This document shows, in pieces, positions 17,209 through 26,416 of a stretch of DNA of 64,000 nucleotides; position 1 is the first letter of the stretch; each line of letters starts with the position of its first letter. Location: assembly GCA_016763155.1 (NCBI GenBank), contig JAESUH010000217.1:35845-99844 (forward strand), given 5' to 3'. The notes beneath the pieces are model-generated. The model saw only the letters and a list, made by a program, of their open reading frames with translations. It did no database searches and was not told the origin of the DNA. This stretch comes from Rhizobiaceae bacterium (GTDB lineage Bacteria; Pseudomonadota; Alphaproteobacteria; Rhizobiales; Rhizobiaceae). Position numbers and translations under genes: made by a program.

Positions 17209-18534
17209 TTACTCGGCAGGCTCCGATTGAAAATTCGGTGATGACGGATTATTCACGTGCTGAGTCCAGTTAGCATATTCCGGATCAACTTTTTTGCCTG
17301 TTCGTGGATCTACGCTACCTGCTGCCATTGGTTCCATAGTGATGCAGTTTTCCACTGGGCAAACGCTGACACAAAGGTTGCAGCCGACGCATTCTTCATC
17401 AATGATTTCAAAATGGCGCTCGCCATCAAACATATGCGTAATCGCCTGATGGGACGTGTCTTCGCAGGCGATATAACAACGGCCACATTTGATGCAAGCG
17501 TCCTGATCGATCACCGCTTTGGCGATATAATTGAGATTGAGATATTGCCAATCGGTGACATTGGGTACCGCTCTGGAAATTACGTCATCCAGAGTTTTGT
17601 GACCGGCCTCATCCATCCAATTGTTCAAACCATCGGTCAGTTCATCAATGATTTTAAAACCGTAGGTCATGGCTGCGGTACAGACCTGAACGTTACCTGC
17701 ACCAAGGGCCAAGAATTCTGCCGCATCGCGCCAAGTGGTAATGCCGCCAATACCGGAAATTGGCAGGCCGCGCGTGTCTTCATTACGGGCAATTTCTGAA
17801 ACCATGCTGAGTGCAATAGGCTTAACCGCAGGGCCGCAATAGCCGCCGTGCGAACCCTTGCCATCAACGCTTGGCTCCGGAGAAAAAGTATCGAGATTAA
17901 CCGAAGTGATTGAATTGATGGTATTAATCAGGGATACCGCGTCCGCACCGCCACTCTTGGCGGCTTCGGCTGGTCGGCGGATATCTGAAATATTCGGCGT
18001 TAGTTTCACGATCACCGGCATTGAGGTGGTTTGCTTGCACCAGCGGGTAACCATCTCGATATATTCTGGCACCTGGCCAACGGCTGCACCCATGCCGCGC
18101 TCGCTCATACCGTGGGGACAACCGAAATTCAGTTCGATGCCATCGGCTTCCGTTTCTTCAACTACCGGCAGGATGGTTTTCCAAGCATCTTCTTCACAAG
18201 GCACCATAAGGGAAACAATCAGAGCCCGATCGGGCCAGCTTTTCTTTACCCGTTTGATTTCCTGCAAATTTAATTGCAGCGGCCGGTCGGTGATCAGCTC
18301 GATATTATTGAGACCGAGCAAACGGCGATCGCCGCCATAAATTGCGCCGTAGCGAGGGCCGTTGACATTCACCACTGGCGGGCCATCTTCGCCTAGAGTT
18401 TTCCAGACAACACCGCCCCATCCAGCTTCATAGGCGCGCACTACGTTATATTCTTTGTCGGTGGGTGGAGCGGAAGCGAGCCAGAATGGGTTGGGAGATT
18501 TTATTCCGGCGAAATTATTACGGATATCGGCCAT
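17209..18534 (-). CDS. preA: NAD-dependent dihydropyrimidine dehydrogenase, PreA subunit
   Basis: PreA reduces uracil and thymine to their dihydro forms at an FMN site, with electrons from PreT. The 441-residue protein has a dihydroorotate-dehydrogenase-like barrel (ADIRNNFAGIKSPNPFWLAS at the start, ELNFGCPHGMSERGMGAAVG around 155, KLTPNISDI, GGADAVSLINTINS) and a C-terminal pair of [4Fe-4S] motifs, CIKCGRCYIACEDTSHQA and CVGCNLCVSVCPVENC. In the mammalian fused enzyme a catalytic cysteine follows GMG..; here GAAVGQ has valine at about that position, as I recall for bacterial PreA too. The gene overlaps preT by one base. Confidence 0.94.
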   Translation of the reverse strand: MADIRNNFAGIKSPNPFWLASAPPTDKEYNVVRAYEAGWGGVVWKTLGEDGPPVVNVNGPRYGAIYGGDRRLLGLNNIELITDRPLQLNLQEIKRVKKSWPDRALIVSLMVPCEEDAWKTILPVVEETEADGIELNFGCPHGMSERGMGAAVGQVPEYIEMVTRWCKQTTSMPVIVKLTPNISDIRRPAEAAKSGGADAVSLINTINSITSVNLDTFSPEPSVDGKGSHGGYCGPAVKPIALSMVSEIARNEDTRGLPISGIGGITTWRDAAEFLALGAGNVQVCTAAMTYGFKIIDELTDGLNNWMDEAGHKTLDDVISRAVPNVTDWQYLNLNYIAKAVIDQDACIKCGRCYIACEDTSHQAITHMFDGERHFEIIDEECVGCNLCVSVCPVENCITMEPMAAGSVDPRTGKKVDPEYANWTQHVNNPSSPNFQSEPAE

Positions 18535-19889
18535 TATGCTGCTCCTCCGGTCAAAGTCTGATGGATATTTTCTGCGGCATCACGCCCATCGGCAACGGCT
18601 GAAACCGTCAAATCATCTCCGCCTGCAACACAGTCGCCGCCCGCCCAGACATTGGACAAAGAGGTTTTGCAATTGTCGTCGGTTTTGATACGCCCAGATT
18701 GCAATTCCGGAATATCATCGCTGCCGTCAAAAATTGAAGGCAAAAAGAATTGCCCAATGGCAGAAAACACCTGATCTGCTGACAGGATCACAATTTCACC
18801 AGTGCCTGAAAACTTGCCACCGACATTTGTGGTGTATTCCATCTCGATTGCGGAGAGTTTGCCACCATCAGCCACAAGACTTTTGGGTTGAAGCCAGTGA
18901 CGGATGGACACCCCTTTGGAGGTTGCAAGATCCTGCTCAAATTCTGAAGCGTTCATGGCCTCCTTGCCACGGCGATAACAGAGCGTCACCACTTCCGCGC
19001 CAAGCAATTTGGCCTGCACAGCAGCGTCAATGGCAGTCATGCCACCACCGATAACCACCACATTGCGACCAATAGGTAGCTTGGACAAATCATCGGACTG
19101 ACGCAGATCAGAGATAAAGTCGATTGCATCATCAAGGCCGGTTACATCATCATCGAAGAGCGCATTCGCCCCGCCTAGACCGGCACCAATGAAGACTGCA
19201 TCATAGTCTTTTGCCAATTGGCTCAAATGACAGTTATCGCCAAGCCTTTGATCATGTTTGATTTCAATCCCGCCAATTGACAGAACATATGCAACTTCAC
19301 TTGCAGCAAATCCATCAATGCTCTTATAGGCAGCAATGCCATACTCATTCAGGCCACCAGGTTTTTCTCTGGCTTCAAAAATTGTAACTCCATGACCATA
19401 GGTAGCCAGGCGATGGGCGCAGGCCAGACCGGATGGTCCAGCGCCAATGATAGCTATTTTTTTGCCGCTTTCCGGTGCACGCACATAGAATTGTGCATTT
19501 TCTCGCATGGCCACATCGGTGGCAAAGCGTTGTAGTTCGCCGATTTTTACAGGCTTGCCTTCAGCCGTTTCACGCACACAGACCTCTTCACATAAGGTCT
19601 CGGTGGGACAGACCCGGGCACACATGCCTCCAAGAATGTTTTGGTCGAAAATGGTTTTGGCAGAACCCAGAGGGTTATCGGTAGAAATCTGTCGGATGAA
19701 AAGCGGGATATCGATTTCGGTCGGACAGGCATTCATGCAGGGTGCATCGTAGCAAAAATAGCACCTATCAGCCTCCACACGGGCCTCATGCTTGTTCAAA
19801 GGAGGATGTAAATCACCAAAATTTTCATCACACGCCTGTTCGGACAAGCGCCCGGCGTGAATACCATTTTGCAAAGGGTTTACGGACAT
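18534..19889 (-). CDS. preT: NAD-dependent dihydropyrimidine dehydrogenase, PreT subunit
   Basis: PreT takes electrons from NAD(P)H and passes them to PreA. The 451-residue protein has an N-terminal cysteine-rich region (CYFCYDAPCMNACPTEIDIP and CARVCPTETLCEEVC) for two [4Fe-4S] clusters, an FAD fold IAIIGAGPSGLACAHRLA near residue 150, an NAD(P)H fold VVVIGGGMTAIDAAVQAK near 285, and a late VWAGGDCVAGGDDLTV FAD segment. The track starts at a TTG (19901); the ATG at 19889 is preferred because GGGAGG, which that TTG overlaps, sits five bases upstream as its ribosome binding site. A RutR-like palindrome lies about 55 bases upstream. It is first in preT-preA-DMT. Confidence 0.94.
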   Translation of the reverse strand: MSVNPLQNGIHAGRLSEQACDENFGDLHPPLNKHEARVEADRCYFCYDAPCMNACPTEIDIPLFIRQISTDNPLGSAKTIFDQNILGGMCARVCPTETLCEEVCVRETAEGKPVKIGELQRFATDVAMRENAQFYVRAPESGKKIAIIGAGPSGLACAHRLATYGHGVTIFEAREKPGGLNEYGIAAYKSIDGFAASEVAYVLSIGGIEIKHDQRLGDNCHLSQLAKDYDAVFIGAGLGGANALFDDDVTGLDDAIDFISDLRQSDDLSKLPIGRNVVVIGGGMTAIDAAVQAKLLGAEVVTLCYRRGKEAMNASEFEQDLATSKGVSIRHWLQPKSLVADGGKLSAIEMEYTTNVGGKFSGTGEIVILSADQVFSAIGQFFLPSIFDGSDDIPELQSGRIKTDDNCKTSLSNVWAGGDCVAGGDDLTVSAVADGRDAAENIHQTLTGGAA

Positions 19890-19942
19890 TAAACCTCCCA
19901 ATTCTCGAGTACCATTAGAAAAACATAGGCCAAATCAATAAA

Positions 19943-19958
19943 TTTATCAAATGGTAAA
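19943..19958. promoter_or_regulatory. Candidate RutR operator upstream of preT
   Basis: TTTATCAAATGGTAAA agrees with TTGACCA-NN-TGGTCAA at 11 of 14 fixed positions and is itself close to a palindrome. It lies 54 bases upstream of the preT ATG in the interval shared with dxs, placing both catabolic arms under one regulator if real. Confidence 0.55.
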
Positions 19959-20098
19959 TTTTTGGACCCGGTAACTGATTGCAAACAAGTATTTTTGTTT
20001 TGTCCGGCTGCAAAGCCAAGTGCTTCTTGAACCTGCCATACATTTGTTTATGTTGGGTTAGATAATAAAGCCTCTTAACGAGGCCCGAAGGACGTACA

Positions 20099-22021
20099 TT
20101 GAAAAAACCTCATACACCATTGCTGGATACGATCGACTCTCTGGATAACCTCAGAAGTCTGAGCGATGGGCAATTGCCGCAATTGGCAACGGAATTACGT
20201 GAAGAACTGGTGGATGCCGTATCTCAAACCGGCGGCCATTTAGGTGCGGGACTTGGGGTTGTGGAACTGACCATTGCCATTCACGCCATCTTTAACACTC
20301 CCCATGACAGGCTGATTTGGGATGTAGGGCATCAGTGCTATCCTCATAAAATCCTTACAGGCCGACGAGAACGTATCCGCACCCTACGGCAAGTGGATGG
20401 CGTTTCTGGATTTACCAAACGCCGTGAAAGTGAATTTGATCCGTTTGGTGCGGGACATTCCTCCACCTCCATTTCTGCTGGACTTGGCATGGCAGTTGCA
20501 AGCGAGATCAAGGGCATAGACCGTCAGGTTATTTCAGTTATCGGAGATGGCGCGATGTCTGCGGGCATGGCCTATGAGGCCATGAACAATGCGGGCGCTC
20601 TGGATGCACGCATGATTGTGATCCTGAACGATAATGATATGTCTATTGCCCCGCCAACGGGTGCCATGAGCGCTTATCTGGCACGCTTGGTTTCCGGTAA
20701 AACCTATTTATCCATACGTGAAACCGCAAAACAGATCGCAGAAAAACTACCGCGTTTTCTACACGAAAAAGCCCGCAGAACGGAAGAATTCGCCCGTGGC
20801 TTCTGGTCCGGCGGAACCCTGTTTGATGAATTGGGATTTTATTACGTAGGGCCAATCGATGGCCATGATTTTGACCATTTATTGCCCGTATTGCGCAATG
20901 CGCGCGATGCCGGTATCGGGCCAATTCTGGTGCATGTGATAACCAAAAAAGGCAAGGGATACGCACCTGCGGAAGCCTCGGCTGATAAATATCACGGGGT
21001 CTCCAAATTTGACGTAATTACCGGGACTCAGGCCAAACCTGTACCCAATGCGCCGAGCTATACCAAGGTATTTGCCCAGGCGCTGGTGGAAGAAGCCCGG
21101 CTGGACGACAAAATTGTCGGTGTAACAGCGGCCATGCCAGATGGCACAGGGCTTGATACGCTTGCTGAAGCTTTTCCAAAACGCTGCTTTGATGTGGGGA
21201 TTGCCGAACAGCACGCCGTGACATTTGCTGCGGGTCTTGCAAGTGAAGGGTTGAAGCCATTTGTGGCAATTTATTCGACCTTCCTGCAGCGGGCCTATGA
21301 TCAGGTGGTGCATGACGTATCCATCCAGAATTTGCCAGTGCGCTTCCCCATCGATCGGGCAGGTTATGTGGGGGCTGACGGCCCTACCCATGCGGGTACT
21401 TTTGACACCACGTTTCTGGCAACCCTTCCGGGTTTTGTCGTGATGGCAGCCAGTGATGAGGCTGAATTGAAACATATGGTGCGAACCGCTGCGGCCTATG
21501 ATGAAGGCCCGATTTCATTTCGCTATCCGCGCGGTGAAGGGGTTGGCGTTGAATTGCCCGAACGTGGCGATCTGCTTGAAATTGGCAAGGGCCGTATCGT
21601 CAAAGAGGGTACCAGAGTTGCTCTGTTATCCTTTGGTACACGCCTGCAAGAATGTCTCATGGCTGCCGAGGAATTGGAAAGCTACGGCCTTTCAACCACG
21701 GTTGCCGATGCACGATTTGCTAAACCACTGGATCATGATTTGATTGCAAGACTGGCCAGCGAACATGAGGTGTTGATCACCGTCGAAGAAGGTTCAGTCG
21801 GTGGTTTTGGCTCTCATGTGGCTCAGGCATTGGTTGAAAATGGCAAGCTCGATAATGGAGCTCTGCGCTTTAGAAGCGTCTTCATGGAAGATGACTACGT
21901 CAATCAGATGAGCCCTGACGCCATGTATGCCAGTTCAAATCTCGATGCACGCGGCATTGTTGCGAAAGTATTCGAAGCATTGGGCAAAGAGCTGGGTGAC
22001 CAAGCACAATTGGGAGCCTGA
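20099..22021 (+). CDS. dxs: 1-deoxy-D-xylulose-5-phosphate synthase
   Basis: DXS condenses pyruvate and glyceraldehyde 3-phosphate to start the non-mevalonate isoprenoid pathway and also feeds thiamine and pyridoxal synthesis. The 640-residue length is standard. Motifs: [16 protein letters not shown] and [16 protein letters not shown] near the start, the thiamine diphosphate site [18 protein letters not shown] (about 150), and the transketolase pyrimidine domain with [18 protein letters not shown] (about 365) containing the catalytic glutamate. It begins with TTG (20099) after CGAAGGAC; no nearby in-frame ATG fits the family N-terminus. It is divergent from preT and appears to be single-gene. 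An 8-bp hairpin overlaps its stop codon. Confidence 0.95.
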   Translation: MKKPHTPLLDTIDSLDNLRSLSDGQLPQLATELREELVDAVSQTGGHLGAGLGVVELTIAIHAIFNTPHDRLIWDVGHQCYPHKILTGRRERIRTLRQVDGVSGFTKRRESEFDPFGAGHSSTSISAGLGMAVASEIKGIDRQVISVIGDGAMSAGMAYEAMNNAGALDARMIVILNDNDMSIAPPTGAMSAYLARLVSGKTYLSIRETAKQIAEKLPRFLHEKARRTEEFARGFWSGGTLFDELGFYYVGPIDGHDFDHLLPVLRNARDAGIGPILVHVITKKGKGYAPAEASADKYHGVSKFDVITGTQAKPVPNAPSYTKVFAQALVEEARLDDKIVGVTAAMPDGTGLDTLAEAFPKRCFDVGIAEQHAVTFAAGLASEGLKPFVAIYSTFLQRAYDQVVHDVSIQNLPVRFPIDRAGYVGADGPTHAGTFDTTFLATLPGFVVMAASDEAELKHMVRTAAAYDEGPISFRYPRGEGVGVELPERGDLLEIGKGRIVKEGTRVALLSFGTRLQECLMAAEELESYGLSTTVADARFAKPLDHDLIARLASEHEVLITVEEGSVGGFGSHVAQALVENGKLDNGALRFRSVFMEDDYVNQMSPDAMYASSNLDARGIVAKVFEALGKELGDQAQLGA

Positions 22022-22038
22022 TTGTCTTTCGACAATCA
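22019..22038 (+). other. Hairpin overlapping the dxs stop codon
   Basis: TGATTGTC-TTTC-GACAATCA is a perfect 8-bp stem whose first three bases are the dxs stop codon. It is followed by CTTCATTTC rather than a T run, so it is at best a weak terminator. Confidence 0.4.
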
Positions 22039-22073
22039 CTTCATTTCACTCGAATCTGTCTTAGGATCAAACC

Positions 22074-23069
22074 CTAGCTATCAATCGGCAAAACCCGGTC
22101 TGGTGGCCGATGGCCGTCATATAATGTTCTAATATTTATGATTACCCGGTCGCCCATTTCAAGGCGGCCTTCGATGGTGGCTGAACCCATATGGGGCAAG
22201 ATGACGGCTTTGCCTTCATCCACCAATTTCATCATTTCAGAACTAACGGCGGGTTCATGTTCGAAGACATCGAGGCCAGCGCCTGCCAGCTTTCCATCGT
22301 TCAAAGCTTTGACCATAGCGATCTCATCAATGATTTCACCGCGAGCGGTATTGATGATGGTTGCCTCTGGCTGCATCAAGGCGAGCCGCCTTGTGGATAA
22401 AAGGTGAAAGGTTGCCGGCGTATAAGGGCAATTGATGGAAATAATATCCATTCTGGCCAGCATCTGGTCCAGGCTATCCCAATAGGTTGCCTCCAACTCG
22501 TCTTCTATCTGTTGGGCAACACGGTTGCGGTTATGATAGTGAATGGCCAGACCAAACGCTTTGGCGCGCCTTGCCACAGCACTACCGATTCGCCCCATTC
22601 CAATAATTCCCAGACGCTTGCCCCAGATGCGTTGGCCAAGCATCCATGTGGGGGACCAACCGTTCCAGTTTCCTTTTTCAAGTGTCTTTGCCCCTTCCAA
22701 TATCCGCCTGGACACAGCAATCATCAGACCAACGGTCATATCTGCGGTATCTTCGGTCAAAACATTTGGGGTGTTGGTAACTGTCACACCTTTACGAGCA
22801 GCAGCGGACACATCAATATTATCGACTCCATTGCCGAAATTTGCGATCAGTTTGAGTTTTTCTCCGGCCTGTGAAATGAGCGCCGCATCAATTTTATCGG
22901 TAACCGTTGGCACCAGCACATCAGCGTTCTTAACGGCTTCTATCAATTCGGCCTGGCTCATGGGGTGATCATCAAGATTCAATTTGGCGTTAAAAAGCTC
23001 GCACATTCGTGTTTCTACTGCATCCGGGAGTTTCCGTGTCACGACGACAACAGGCTTTTTAACTGACAT
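22074..23069 (-). CDS. D-isomer-specific 2-hydroxyacid dehydrogenase (glyoxylate/hydroxypyruvate reductase type)
   Basis: A 331-residue NAD(P)-dependent dehydrogenase that would reduce a 2-keto acid such as glyoxylate or hydroxypyruvate. The substrate-domain region has LIANFGNGVDNIDVSAA, and the nucleotide fold has LGIIGMGRIGSAVARRAKAFG near residue 155. The catalytic triad is visible as the arginine in NTARGEIID, the glutamate in DVFEHEPAV and the histidine in VILPHMGSAT. The sequence is closest in style to the GyaR/glyoxylate reductase group of Rhizobiales; substrate is inferred. It converges on dxs and is divergent from the SH3-domain gene over about 145 bases. Confidence 0.88.
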   Translation of the reverse strand: MSVKKPVVVVTRKLPDAVETRMCELFNAKLNLDDHPMSQAELIEAVKNADVLVPTVTDKIDAALISQAGEKLKLIANFGNGVDNIDVSAAARKGVTVTNTPNVLTEDTADMTVGLMIAVSRRILEGAKTLEKGNWNGWSPTWMLGQRIWGKRLGIIGMGRIGSAVARRAKAFGLAIHYHNRNRVAQQIEDELEATYWDSLDQMLARMDIISINCPYTPATFHLLSTRRLALMQPEATIINTARGEIIDEIAMVKALNDGKLAGAGLDVFEHEPAVSSEMMKLVDEGKAVILPHMGSATIEGRLEMGDRVIINIRTLYDGHRPPDRVLPIDS

Positions 23070-23213
23070 ATATTTCTATCCAATTGTTGACGGCTCTTTA
23101 ACTATGATCCGTCACACTGCGCCAATCAGGCCCAATTTAGATTGTTACTGTTTGAAATGTAGCAGACCATATTTGGAGCTCAAAGCAAATCAGAAAATTT
23201 ACAGGGCAAATCA

Positions 23214-23786
23214 TTGAAAACTCCGCATTTAGCTGCCAATGGACGAAAGCGACCGATTAAAACTGGAACATTGTTGGCTTTTGCGATCAGCTTTGCTGTT
23301 GCTTCTTTAGCTCTAACCATTGGGAAAGCAGAGGCTGAAACAGGAAAAACCGGCCTACCACTGCCGCGCTTTGCCAGTTTGAAATCCAGCAGGGTAAATA
23401 TGCGGGTTGGACCGGGCAGCGAATATCAGGTGTTATGGCTGTATGTTAAGCGGGGATTACCTGTTGAAATCATACAAGAATTTGATAATTGGCGGAAAGT
23501 TCGCGATCCACAGGGAAACGAAGGCTGGATGCTACATTCCCTTCTTTCAGGACGACGTACGGCGATAGTCACTCCGTGGAACCGCGGTGTCGATGATCAA
23601 ATGATTTCCATGCTTGATGCACCTGATGGTGACGCGCATTTGATGGCCAAGGTTGAACCTGGCGTGGTTGCAAAAGTCAGCTATTGCGAAAACCAGTGGT
23701 GCAAACTGTCAGCGGAAGATGCGCATGGATTTGTAAAGCAAGATTTACTTTGGGGTGTTTATCCCGACGAAACCATTAACGACTAG
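23214..23786 (+). CDS. Exported bacterial SH3-domain protein
   Basis: A 190-residue protein with a long signal sequence (about residues 18-41: GTLLAFAISFAVASLALTIG, then KAEAE) and two SH3b-like units: SSRVNMRVGPGSEYQVLWLY through RKVRDPQGNEGWMLHSLLSG, and a second, more diverged one from MLDAPDGDAHLMAKVEPGVV to KLSAEDAHGFVKQDLLWGVY. Such proteins usually sit in the periplasm and contact cell wall or partner proteins; no enzyme activity is suggested. The start is TTG at 23214; no ATG is available before the signal sequence. It ends with a polar tail and is followed by the convergent irr gene. The family is common in Rhizobiales but its role is unsettled. Confidence 0.82.
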   Translation: MKTPHLAANGRKRPIKTGTLLAFAISFAVASLALTIGKAEAETGKTGLPLPRFASLKSSRVNMRVGPGSEYQVLWLYVKRGLPVEIIQEFDNWRKVRDPQGNEGWMLHSLLSGRRTAIVTPWNRGVDDQMISMLDAPDGDAHLMAKVEPGVVAKVSYCENQWCKLSAEDAHGFVKQDLLWGVYPDETIND

Positions 23787-23849
23787 CAATCTGCGATTCG
23801 GCGGACTTGTTTTAAATTAACTGGCCAAAACCCACCACAAATGTTTGCT

Positions 23850-24287
23850 TTATGATTTCCGGCTTGGCCGGATGCGTACCACTATATCCATGCCGCTAAT
23901 TTCCATCCCTTCGGGGGGAGAAGGAAGGTTTTCGATGCGGATTTCACATTCCGGCATATCAATCAGTTCATCAGTACCTTCAATGTAGAAGTGGTTGTGG
24001 TCACCAACATTGGTATCAAAATAGGTACGGTTGGAATCAATCGCGATTGCCTTTAGCAATTTGGATTCTGTAAATTGGTGCAAGGTGTTATAAACGGTTG
24101 CAAGTGAAATCGCGACGCCGGCCTGTTTTGCCTCTTCAAAGAGATTTTCAGCCGAGACATGCCTATCTCCTTTAGCAAATAACAGATCCGCAAGGGCCAG
24201 ACGTTGTTTGGTCGGGCGTAAATTTACAGCGCGAAGACGTGAGCAATTATCTTCTAAAAGGTTCATATCAGTCCGACTATCAATCAT
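23850..24287 (-). CDS. irr: Irr, iron response regulator of the Fur family
   Basis: Irr is the haem-responsive Fur-family regulator that replaces Fur as a main iron sensor in Rhizobiales. The 145-residue protein has the winged-helix part (LRPTKQRLALADLLFAKGDRH, then ATVYNTLHQFTESKLLKA) and a C-terminal dimerisation region with DHNHFYIEGTDELIDMPE, where the His cluster lies. There is no cysteine-containing N-terminal haem motif of the Bradyrhizobium kind, as in most other Irr proteins. The neighbourhood irr then divergent fabA-fabB-fabI is characteristic of Rhizobiales and separates it from ordinary Fur. The promoter contains a palindrome fitting an iron-responsive box. Start by ATG at 24287; 24266 would be a second option. 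Confidence 0.9.
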   Translation of the reverse strand: MIDSRTDMNLLEDNCSRLRAVNLRPTKQRLALADLLFAKGDRHVSAENLFEEAKQAGVAISLATVYNTLHQFTESKLLKAIAIDSNRTYFDTNVGDHNHFYIEGTDELIDMPECEIRIENLPSPPEGMEISGMDIVVRIRPSRKS

Positions 24288-24332
24288 CGAATTCTCTTCG
24301 CCATCGTTTTATCGCAGGATTTATATACGTTT

Positions 24333-24361
24333 ATTATAATGAGAATGGTTCTCATCTGCAA
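24333..24361 (-). promoter_or_regulatory. irr promoter with embedded iron-responsive palindrome
   Basis: On the minus strand TTGCAG is followed by exactly 17 bases and then TATAAT. The 17-base spacer, ATGAGAACCATTCTCAT, is a perfect 7-3-7 inverted repeat (24339-24355). It contains TGA-N9-TCA, the pattern published for the RirA iron-responsive operator, and GAA-N3-TTC, the core of the Irr iron control element. The -10 lies about 46 bases upstream of the irr ATG. Confidence 0.75.
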
Positions 24362-24584
24362 TAGGGTGTGCCCATTGACCGCATGACCGGGTTTTTGCCG
24401 ATATTTGCAATCTAAATCGCTGGTTAAACCACGGACTAAATCATTAATTCCCATTTCACCAATTCGTTACCTGTTATTTGCACCCGATTGTTCTGGATTT
24501 CACAATCTTTCTTTTGGCGAAGGCAAAAGCTTGTGCTAATAAGTTAAAGAAAATTAAGAAGTTTACCAGTGAAGGCAGGCGCAA

Positions 24585-25094
24585 ATGGCCGAACAGAAAT
24601 CCAGCTACACCTATGAAGAAATACTGACCTGCTCCAGCGGGGAAATGTTTGGACCGGGCAATGCCCAATTACCGATGCCGCCCATGTTGATGGTGCATCG
24701 CATTACCGATATCAGCGAAACTGGTGGAGAATTCGGCAAAGGATATATCCGAGCGGAGTTTGATATCACCGATGACCTTTGGTTCTTTGAATGCCATTTT
24801 CCTGGTGATCCGGTAATGCCTGGTTGCCTTGGGCTTGATGGTCTTTGGCAATTGACCGGTTTTTACCTGGGTTGGCTGGGTGAACCTGGAAAAGGCCGCG
24901 CTATTGCTACTGGCGAAGTGAAGTTTAAAGGCATGGTTACCCCCTCCACCAAAAAATTGGAGTTTGGCATTGATTTTCGCCGGGTTATGCGCGGAAAACT
25001 GGTGCTTGGCATCGCAAATGGATGGGTCAAAGCTGATGGCGAAACAATCTTTACAGCAAAAGATCTAAAAGTTTGCTTGTTTCAGGACGCCTGA
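24585..25094 (+). CDS. fabA: 3-hydroxydecanoyl-ACP dehydratase/isomerase
   Basis: FabA dehydrates 3-hydroxydecanoyl-ACP and isomerises the product to the cis-3 enoyl form, the branch point to unsaturated fatty acids. At 169 residues it is full length. The hot-dog fold motif [20 protein letters not shown] contains the catalytic histidine (in CHFPGDP) and the aspartate (in GLDGL). It starts at ATG 24585 and is followed by fabB and fabI on the same strand, the standard Rhizobiales unsaturated-fatty-acid cluster next to irr. The approximately 95-base gap to fabB could hold a separate promoter. No defect is visible. Confidence 0.95.
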   Translation: MAEQKSSYTYEEILTCSSGEMFGPGNAQLPMPPMLMVHRITDISETGGEFGKGYIRAEFDITDDLWFFECHFPGDPVMPGCLGLDGLWQLTGFYLGWLGEPGKGRAIATGEVKFKGMVTPSTKKLEFGIDFRRVMRGKLVLGIANGWVKADGETIFTAKDLKVCLFQDA

Positions 25095-25189
25095 TCTGCT
25101 TCAAAACAATTCGACATTATATACACATATTGGAGCCTTAGAACTCCTTTGAACACTTTTTAGTCTCCTTAGAGAAAGGATCGTCCGCC

Positions 25190-26404
25190 ATGAAACGCGT
25201 AGTAATAACCGGCATGGGTGTTGTTTCTTCAATCGGCAATAACCATCAGGAAGTGCTTTCTTCCCTGAAAGAAGCAAGATCTGGAATCACACCTGCGGAA
25301 GACTATAAAAAGTACGACTTTCGCTGTCAGGTGCACGGAGCGCCAGACCTTGATCCGTTCGAGGTTCTTGATCGCCGGACGGCTCGTTTTATGTCTAAGG
25401 GCACTGCGTGGAACTATATTGCCATGGAAGAGGCAATTACTGATTCAGGCCTTGAAGAAAGTGACATTATCAATCCGCGTACCGGTATTATTATGGGATC
25501 GGGCGGACCTTCCACCAAGATAATTGTAGAAGCTGCGGCAACGACAGTAGAACGCGGACCAAAACGCATTGGGCCAACGGCCGTGCCAAAGGCCATGAGT
25601 TCTACCGCATCTGCGGTGCTGGCAACCCAGTTTAAGATCAAGGGCGTGAATTATTCGATTTCATCTGCCTGTGCCACATCCAATCACTGCATTGGCAATG
25701 CTTATGAAACCATCCAAATTGGCAAGCAGGAAGTTATTTTTGCCGGTGGGTCTGAGGATCTCGATTGGACCATGTCCAATATTTTTGATGCTATGGGCGC
25801 CATGTCGAAACACAATGACACACCTTTAACCGCTTCACGTCCTTATGATGTGACACGGGACGGATTTGTTATTGCGGGTGGTGCAGGTGTTCTGGTGCTT
25901 GAAGAATTGGAACATGCCAAAGCGCGTGGCGCAAAAATTTACGGTGAAATTGTTGGTTATGGCGCCACATCTGATGGCGCTGATATGGTTGCACCATCCG
26001 GCGAAGGTGCTGTTCGTTGCATGCAAATGGCGCTGGATACCGTTAATGATCCAATCGACTACATCAACCCTCATGGCACCTCGACCCCTGTGGGCGATCT
26101 CAAGGAAATTGAGTCCATTCGGAAAGTCTTCGGCGCAAATTGCCCACCAATTTCCGGAACGAAAGCCCTGACCGGCCATTCACTTGGCGCAACTGGTGTT
26201 CAGGAAGCGATTTACTCCCTTATGATGATGAATAACGATTTCATTTGTGAAAGCGCGCATATTACCGAACTTGACCCGGCTTTTGCCGACATGAACATTG
26301 TGCGTGAGCGCATTGATGGGGTGAAACTCAACACCGTTCTTTCTAACTCCTTCGGTTTTGGTGGCACCAATGCCACACTGGCATTTCAGCGCTATAATGG
26401 TTGA
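25190..26404 (+). CDS. fabB: 3-oxoacyl-ACP synthase I
   Basis: FabB extends the cis-3-decenoyl-ACP made by FabA and so commits chains to unsaturated fatty acids. The 404-residue thiolase-fold protein has the catalytic cysteine in [15 protein letters not shown] (about residue 162), and the two histidines in [14 protein letters not shown] (about 292) and [15 protein letters not shown] (about 328). The glycine-rich end [17 protein letters not shown] is typical. AGAAAGGA about ten bases before the ATG at 25190 is a good ribosome binding site. It lies between fabA and fabI; fabI begins only 12 bases past the stop codon. Confidence 0.95.
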   Translation: MKRVVITGMGVVSSIGNNHQEVLSSLKEARSGITPAEDYKKYDFRCQVHGAPDLDPFEVLDRRTARFMSKGTAWNYIAMEEAITDSGLEESDIINPRTGIIMGSGGPSTKIIVEAAATTVERGPKRIGPTAVPKAMSSTASAVLATQFKIKGVNYSISSACATSNHCIGNAYETIQIGKQEVIFAGGSEDLDWTMSNIFDAMGAMSKHNDTPLTASRPYDVTRDGFVIAGGAGVLVLEELEHAKARGAKIYGEIVGYGATSDGADMVAPSGEGAVRCMQMALDTVNDPIDYINPHGTSTPVGDLKEIESIRKVFGANCPPISGTKALTGHSLGATGVQEAIYSLMMMNNDFICESAHITELDPAFADMNIVRERIDGVKLNTVLSNSFGFGGTNATLAFQRYNG

Positions 26405-26416
26405 TTGGATCGGTTG

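Noticed and set aside
24544-24557. TTAA-N6-TTAA before fabA, considered as a CtrA site
   Set aside because: The CtrA consensus has a 7-base spacer; here it is six, and the region is AT-rich.
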